Assembly: GCA_008636095.1 (NCBI GenBank)
Contig: VSJD01000226.1
Coordinates: 1 to 10,000 of the forward strand
Reading direction: 5' to 3'
Length of the DNA: 10,000 bases
From: Kiritimatiellota bacterium
GTDB taxonomy: Bacteria > Verrucomicrobiota > Kiritimatiellia > JAAZAB01
In this document: positions 7,210-10,000 of the stretch, one piece after another
How the letters are laid out: every line of letters starts with the position of its first letter
Position numbering within the stretch: the first letter of the stretch is position 1
Made by a program: the position numbers and the translations under genes
The notes under the pieces: generated by a model
What the model was told of the DNA's origin: nothing
Database searches by the model: none
Seen by the model: only the letters and a program-made list of their open reading frames with translations

Positions 7210-7215
7210 TTCGTC

Positions 7216-7941
7216 ATGAACCGGTTTGATTATATTGTTGGCCTGTTGCTCGCGTTGCTGTTTCATATTTGCTTGTTGACCATCATGGCGGGCTCGTGGG
7301 GTGGCAACACAACCCAGGCGCGGCCGATGTTTCCTTACGGCGAGTCCAGCTTGGCCATGACATTCGTTGTGCCTCCTTCTGCCGGAGCGGTCACAATGCA
7401 GCCGCAAGGGGTGCCGTCTGTTACTGCGCTTTTCTTTACGGAGCCTGAGGTGGAAGAAGAAGCACCGGTTTTGGTTGCTATCCCCGACCCACCCGCACAA
7501 CCTCAGGAATTACAGCCCGCGCCGAAACAGCCGGCGGATGCCATAGAAGCTTCGTCTGATCTCACGCAGACCGCGTTGGCGGATAATGCTTCTTCGGGCA
7601 CGTCTCCCACTCAATCGGGAGATGGTGCCGCGCCGCAATCTGACGCCGATGAATTAAGCAAGGGAATACAAGGGCTGCCCCGGATGTCCGCAGGTATTCG
7701 TCCCGTTTATCCGCTGGGGGCGCGGCACCGCGGCGAACAAGGCAACGTTACGGTGCGCGTGCAGGTTGGTGCGGATGGACGAGTAAAGGGGGCAACCATT
7801 GCCCGGTCCAGCGATCATCTTGAACTTGACCAGGCAGCGCTTAAAGCCTTGCGGCGCGCTTGTTTTGTGCCTGCCCGGAGGGACGGCAAGCCGGTGGTAT
7901 CCGAGTCTCTGATTATTTTCCGTTTCCAGCTTGTAAACTGA
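7216..7941 (+). CDS. tonB: TonB-family energy transducer
   Basis: This 241-residue protein would link the ExbB-ExbD proton channel to outer-membrane receptors. Residues 7-26 form a single N-terminal membrane anchor containing a histidine (LLFHICLL, H17), comparable to the essential histidine in E. coli TonB's anchor. Residues about 75-145 form a low-complexity spacer rich in Pro, Glu, Ala and Ser (EPEVEEEAPVL, PDPPAQPQELQPAPKQP) that would span the periplasm. Residues about 160-240 are the TonB C-terminal domain, with PVYPLGARHRGEQGNVTVRV, QVGADGRV and ALKALRRACFVPARRDGKPV. The start has only a weak AAAGG (7201-7205). The gene follows exbD after a repeat-rich gap. Two cysteines (C19, C206) are present and their role is unknown. 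Confidence 0.88.
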   Translation: MNRFDYIVGLLLALLFHICLLTIMAGSWGGNTTQARPMFPYGESSLAMTFVVPPSAGAVTMQPQGVPSVTALFFTEPEVEEEAPVLVAIPDPPAQPQELQPAPKQPADAIEASSDLTQTALADNASSGTSPTQSGDGAAPQSDADELSKGIQGLPRMSAGIRPVYPLGARHRGEQGNVTVRVQVGADGRVKGATIARSSDHLELDQAALKALRRACFVPARRDGKPVVSESLIIFRFQLVN

Positions 7942-7944
7942 TTT

Positions 7945-7980
7945 CCCATTTTCCACGCTGAAAAGCGTGGCAAGCATGGG
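7945..7980. terminator. Hairpin just after tonB, possible transcription end
   Basis: Four bases after the tonB stop, CCACGCT (7953-7959) and AGCGTGG (7964-7970) form a 7-bp stem with a stable GAAA loop. An outer CCAT/ATGG-type pairing (CCCAT 7945-7949 with ATGGG 7976-7980) can extend it with an internal bulge. No T-run follows, so intrinsic termination is uncertain. Confidence 0.45.
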
Positions 7981-8002
7981 ACTGTGCCGTTGGCTTGGCA
8001 AG

Positions 8003-8032
8003 CTTGTCACGCGTCTCGCGTGAATGACAAGC
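8003..8032. repeat. Imperfect inverted repeat between tonB and the peptidase gene
   Basis: GCTTGTCA (8003-8010) pairs with TGACAAGC (8025-8032), and CACGCG (8009-8014) pairs with CGCGTG (8018-8023). The result is a long stem with a 2-nt bulge (AA) and a short loop. It lies between two converging genes and may act in transcription termination or be a REP-like element. Confidence 0.45.
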
Positions 8033-8074
8033 GCTTGGACGGTTATTCATCTAATGTTCAACATAAAACGAATG

Positions 8075-8093
8075 GATTCTACGAAGTAGAATC
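8075..8093. terminator. Hairpin between convergent tonB and peptidase genes
   Basis: GATTCTAC and GTAGAATC form a perfect 8-bp stem around a GAA loop. It sits 20 bp beyond the peptidase stop when read leftwards. The leftward transcript continues CATTCGTTTTATG, a weak T-rich tail, so it could serve as a poor bidirectional terminator. Confidence 0.4.
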
Positions 8094-8112
8094 TACATTG
8101 CGCGATTCTTTT

Positions 8113-9237
8113 TCAAACCTGAAAGACATCCACGCAGGCCGCCAGCTTCCGGCAGCCGCCGCGTGTGACCAGCACGGTATCTTCAATCCGCACGCCGCCA
8201 TGCTGGAAATAATACAGCCCCGGCTCCACCGTGACCACGTGCCCCGCCCGTAAACGCCCCGGCCGCAGGCTGAGCGACGGCGCTTCATGCACCTCGAGTC
8301 CGATCCCGTGCCCGGTTGAATGAATGAAACCCTGGGCTTTGCCGTCCAGGAGGCCGGTCTTGAATCCACGGCGGGCCAGCGCGGTGGCCGCCGCCCGATG
8401 CACGCGCCGTCCGCTCACGCCGGCACAAATCTCCGTTAGGGCAGCGGCTTGGGCCGCTTTTACGGCGGCATACATTTTTTTCAACGCCGGTGACGGCGTT
8501 CCTTTCACCACCGTGCGCGTAAGATCCCCCCAGTACCCGTGTTCGAGATGCCGGGGAAAAATATCTATCACGATGCTCTGGTGTGCGCGCAACGGGCCAT
8601 GGCCGACGCCATGCGGCGTCGCCGCCTGTTCGCCGCAAGCCACGATCGTTCCCTCGCCTGCGCAATTGTGATCCACCAACACGCGGTAAATGGCACGCCG
8701 CACGTGTTCGGAAGTCAGTAACTGACCCCGGATACGCAAGCGGTTTTTTTTGTCCACGCGGGCGCGGGCAATCAGGCGGATGGCCGCGCGCATCGCCTGG
8801 ACCGCGGCGCGCTGGCAGGCTGTAATCCGGTCCAATTCCACGCGCGTCTTGATCGCCCGCTCGGGGACAAGTGGTCCATCCGCAACAAACAGGCGCAGGC
8901 CGGTGCGCCGGAGTTGATCGGCCACGCGCACTGGAAAATCTGCCGCTACGGTGACGGAGTGAATGCCCAGTTCCCGTAACAGGCCCACGATCCATCCGCT
9001 CAACGTGCCGCGCAGAGCGCGCGGAATGCGCAGGGCATCCGGCGAATATACCTGGATGTCCGGCGCAACACGACGCGCCAATTCGCGGTCAAGTAGAGAC
9101 ACAACCAAATATTTCTTCGCGGCCTGCTGTACGTACACCACGGGATCCGGCACGGAAAAGCCCACGCGATAACGAATATCGGGCTTTTCCTGGGGCGCCC
9201 CCATGGCCAAAATCGCACCTGTTAATTGCTTACCCAT
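8113..9237 (-). CDS. M24 metallopeptidase, Xaa-Pro aminopeptidase/prolidase type
   Basis: This 374-residue cytoplasmic enzyme probably removes residues next to proline using two metal ions. The C-terminal pita-bread domain (from about residue 140) has all five metal ligands: D225 (VIDIFPR), D238 (GDLTRT), H310 (STGHGIGLEVHE), E338 (VTVEPGLYY) and E352 (GGVRIEDTVLV). H209 in TPHGVGHG is a likely substrate-side histidine. Residues 1-130 form the smaller creatinase/prolidase-like N-terminal domain. The first two aspartates are 13 apart rather than the usual 11, implying a two-residue insertion. The distance between the last two glutamates (14) fits prolidases better than E. coli PepP. The start at 9237 has AAAGG 7 nt upstream. 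It is transcribed away from dnaA and towards tonB, and has no evident link to the uptake cluster. The gene looks more GC-rich than its neighbours. Confidence 0.88.
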   Translation of the reverse strand: MGKQLTGAILAMGAPQEKPDIRYRVGFSVPDPVVYVQQAAKKYLVVSLLDRELARRVAPDIQVYSPDALRIPRALRGTLSGWIVGLLRELGIHSVTVAADFPVRVADQLRRTGLRLFVADGPLVPERAIKTRVELDRITACQRAAVQAMRAAIRLIARARVDKKNRLRIRGQLLTSEHVRRAIYRVLVDHNCAGEGTIVACGEQAATPHGVGHGPLRAHQSIVIDIFPRHLEHGYWGDLTRTVVKGTPSPALKKMYAAVKAAQAAALTEICAGVSGRRVHRAAATALARRGFKTGLLDGKAQGFIHSTGHGIGLEVHEAPSLSLRPGRLRAGHVVTVEPGLYYFQHGGVRIEDTVLVTRGGCRKLAACVDVFQV

Positions 9238-9317
9238 AAAACAGGCCTTTCACCCTTGTAATTACTGGTGTTTGCCGCCGTCCGCGCCTTCGCCAAACGG
9301 CTAATTATGCCATGTCG

Positions 9318-9347
9318 TTTGCATGCCCTGCGCGTGGTTCATGCAAA
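9318..9347. repeat. Inverted repeat TTTGCATG...CATGCAAA
   Basis: Perfect 8-bp arms at 9318-9325 and 9340-9347 enclose 14 bp. It lies about 80-110 bp upstream of the M24 start (minus strand). Arm size and spacing fit a dimeric regulator site or a hairpin in the 5' leader; no regulator can be named. Confidence 0.45.
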
Positions 9348-9372
9348 TCGTCAATTTGTATATGCTTCATTC

Positions 9373-9411
9373 GGTGGTTTTTAAATATGTTTATACAATA
9401 TATGGTGGTTT
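9373..9411. repeat. Pair of GGTGGTTT direct repeats in AT-rich DNA
   Basis: GGTGGTTT occurs at 9373-9380 and 9404-9411, start-to-start distance 31 bp, about three helical turns. Each copy is followed by an A/T-rich run. This could be a protein-binding pair on one face of the helix. Confidence 0.4.
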
Positions 9412-9420
9412 GAAAAAATA

Positions 9421-9445
9421 AAGCAAAAAACATTTTTTTTTGCTT
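9421..9445. repeat. A-tract/T-tract hairpin
   Basis: AAGCAAAAAA (9421-9430) is complementary to TTTTTTGCTT (9436-9445) across a 5-nt loop. The stem is nearly all A-T, so it is weak as a terminator. It could be an intrinsically bent or easily melted element near dnaA. Confidence 0.45.
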
Positions 9446-9507
9446 GTCGCCTGGGCATGGAACGATTAAATTCGAGCCCATAAAGGCTTGAAGGACATGC
9501 AAGTGGG

Positions 9508-9519
9508 GTTGTTAACAAC
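9508..9519. repeat. Perfect 12-bp palindrome GTTGTTAACAAC
   Basis: The palindrome is perfect with no central gap. It directly adjoins the weak DnaA-box-like TGTTGATAG at 9521-9529. It could be an operator upstream of dnaA. Confidence 0.45.
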
Positions 9520-9542
9520 TTGTTGATAGATTAAAAGCAGAT

Positions 9543-9579
9543 CGGCCTGAGTGTTGCAAAAATGGTTGCAAACAGGCCG
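9543..9579. repeat. Inverted repeat enclosing two GTTGCAAA direct repeats
   Basis: CGGCCTG (9543-9549) and CAGGCCG (9573-9579) are exact complements. Inside lie two GTTGCAAA copies (9553-9560 and 9565-9572), whose TGCAA/TTGCA parts also pair with each other. The nesting of direct and inverted symmetry suggests a structured or protein-bound control site. Confidence 0.5.
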
Positions 9580-9680
9580 TGGAATGATATTGCCTCCTGT
9601 TTGTCTCGCCTCGCCTTCATTGCGGCCGTTTTGGCATTACGCTTTTTTTATTCTGTTTTTTTCGGGCAAATATGGCAACG

Positions 9681-9714
9681 ATCAATAATTAATATTGATG
9701 CCGGTTGCCGGTTG
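9681..9714. repeat. AT palindrome plus tandem CCGGTTG heptamers upstream of dnaA
   Basis: ATCAATA (9681-9687) and TATTGAT (9693-9699) form a perfect inverted repeat with 5 bp between. CCGGTTG then follows twice in tandem (9701-9714). The candidate -35 hexamer lies at the end of this palindrome, so it could be an operator for dnaA. Confidence 0.45.
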
Positions 9715-9724
9715 CGTTTAAACT
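9696..9724 (+). promoter_or_regulatory. Candidate sigma-70-type promoter for dnaA
   Basis: TTGATG (9696-9701, four of six to TTGACA) and TAAACT (9719-9724, four of six to TATAAT) are 17 bp apart. Transcription would start near 9731, leaving a leader of about 30 nt with the dnaA Shine-Dalgarno. It is judged by eye, and other weak promoter-like pairs exist upstream. Confidence 0.3.
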
Positions 9725-9752
9725 TAGCCTCATTTATGGATTGGCCTATTTT

Positions 9753-9757
9753 GGAGG
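9753..9757 (+). promoter_or_regulatory. Ribosome binding site deciding the dnaA start
   Basis: GGAGG ends 5 nt before TTG 9763. An in-frame ATG at 9736 would put this sequence inside the coding region and has no Shine-Dalgarno of its own, so TTG is preferred. Confidence 0.6.
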
Positions 9758-9762
9758 TTCCT

Positions 9763-10000
9763 TTGACAACAGTCCATCTTGAAACGACCTGGCCAAAAAT
9801 CTGCCAGGCGCTGAAAGAGCAATTGAATGCGGATGTGTATGCGCGCTGGATCGCAGTAATCAATCCCCGTAAGTTGGAAGCGGATACGCTGGTGCTGTCG
9901 GTCAGCAACGACTTCTACCAGTCCTGGCTGGAAGAAAATTACCTGCCGCTGATCAAGGACGCGGCCAGCCGGATTTGTGGTTGCGACTTGAAGGTTCTTT
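9763..10000 (+). CDS. dnaA: Chromosomal replication initiator DnaA, N-terminal part (3'-truncated)
   Basis: The first 79 codons match DnaA domain I, which binds DnaB helicase and lets DnaA self-assemble at the origin. The characteristic spacing is present: TWPKICQALKEQLNADVYARWI (W at residue 10), then LEADTLVLSVSNDFYQSWLEENYLPLI, corresponding to the usual L-x-L-x-V-PN-x-F-x-x-W-L-x-x-x-Y-x-x-x-I pattern. The ATPase and DNA-binding domains lie beyond the window. TTG 9763 with GGAGG 5 nt upstream is the preferred start; ATG 9736 would add nine residues (MDWPILEVP). The gene is divergent from the M24 gene and follows a repeat-rich control region. Confidence 0.87.
   Translation, partial: MTTVHLETTWPKICQALKEQLNADVYARWIAVINPRKLEADTLVLSVSNDFYQSWLEENYLPLIKDAASRICGCDLKVL

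Larger units (their letters stand above)
6796..7215 (+). other. Gene-free, hairpin-rich region between exbD and tonB
   Basis: I see no convincing gene in these 420 bp. The best open frame (6799-6993) has no Shine-Dalgarno, no recognisable motif and an odd, arginine/proline-rich composition. The left half holds a small hairpin (GCGGGC-TAT-GCCCGC, 6924-6938). The right half holds a long palindrome at 7090-7121 followed by several nested inverted repeats up to the tonB start. No clear promoter for tonB is seen, so tonB may be read through from exbD or use a weak promoter. The compact overlaps of the preceding genes make this gap stand out; insertion of a small repetitive element is a reasonable explanation. 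Confidence 0.6.
9238..9762. other. AT-rich, repeat-bearing intergenic region between the M24 gene and dnaA
   Basis: This 525-bp divergent region has no gene I can support. It contains an AT-rich segment (about 9355-9445), several inverted and direct repeats (listed separately) and probable promoters for both flanking genes. Regions next to dnaA often hold the chromosomal origin or DnaA autoregulatory sites. The nearest match to a DnaA box is TGTTGATAG at 9521-9529 (two differences from TGTGGATAA); TTATACAAT at 9391-9399 is another two-difference candidate. That is too weak to call an origin. Confidence 0.5.

Noticed and set aside
6796..7215. Cobalamin riboswitch in the tonB leader
   Set aside because: I looked for a B12-box-like GCCACTG core and the accompanying architecture and did not find it. 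The palindrome and hairpins do not resemble that riboswitch.
8285..8995. 236-codon open frame in another minus-strand frame of the M24 gene
   Set aside because: It is a shadow of a GC-rich coding gene; the protein is low-complexity Arg/Pro/Gly-rich, and the true frame carries all M24 metal ligands.
9736..9762. ATG 9736 as dnaA start
   Set aside because: It is in frame, but has no Shine-Dalgarno, while GGAGG precedes TTG 9763 at suitable distance. Kept only as an alternative.
9238..9762. Bona fide oriC with DnaA box array
   Set aside because: No TTATCCACA-type box with fewer than two mismatches was found by eye, so only the descriptive repeat features are reported.

Overview
The window reads as a chromosomal segment of a Gram-negative (diderm) bacterium. 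The diderm call is direct: it encodes a TonB-dependent outer-membrane receptor and an ExbB-ExbD-TonB energy-transducing system. GC content looks moderate, in the low-to-mid 50s by eye. The lineage is not certain. The M24 peptidase carries a metal-site phrase (IDIFPR...GYWGDLTRT) that I associate with Verrucomicrobia/Lentisphaerae/Kiritimatiellae-type bacteria, so a PVC-group organism is my best guess, held loosely.

Positions 1-6795 hold a tightly packed same-strand gene cluster for uptake of a metal-chelate cofactor, most likely cobalamin or another corrinoid. In order: the 3' part of a periplasmic binding protein (btuF-like), an unrecognised cysteine-rich Rossmann protein, a TonB-dependent receptor (btuB-like), a FecCD/BtuC permease, its ABC ATPase (btuD-like), a DUF71/COG2102 PP-loop ATPase, exbB and exbD. 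Most junctions overlap by 4-44 bp, which suggests one transcript and translational coupling. The receptor instead has its own strong Shine-Dalgarno after a 20-bp gap. The DUF71 gene is the main argument for cobalamin, because bacterial members of that family have been linked by comparative genomics to B12 salvage. No cobalamin riboswitch is visible; if there is one it lies upstream of the window.

Positions 6796-7215 are a gene-free stretch of about 420 bp, rich in inverted repeats, including a nearly perfect 32-bp palindrome. It separates exbD from tonB (7216-7941). The nine genes together would form a self-contained uptake machine: receptor in the outer membrane, ExbB-ExbD-TonB to energise it, binding protein in the periplasm, BtuC2D2-type importer in the inner membrane, and two cytoplasmic proteins (DUF71 and the Rossmann protein) that may process the imported compound.

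Positions 7942-8112 hold two hairpins between converging genes. An M24 (prolidase/Xaa-Pro aminopeptidase-type) gene occupies 8113-9237 on the minus strand. A 525-bp AT-rich, repeat-bearing region (9238-9762) then separates it from the divergently transcribed start of dnaA (9763 to the window end, partial). Being next to dnaA makes this region a candidate origin or dnaA control region, but clear consensus DnaA boxes are not seen.
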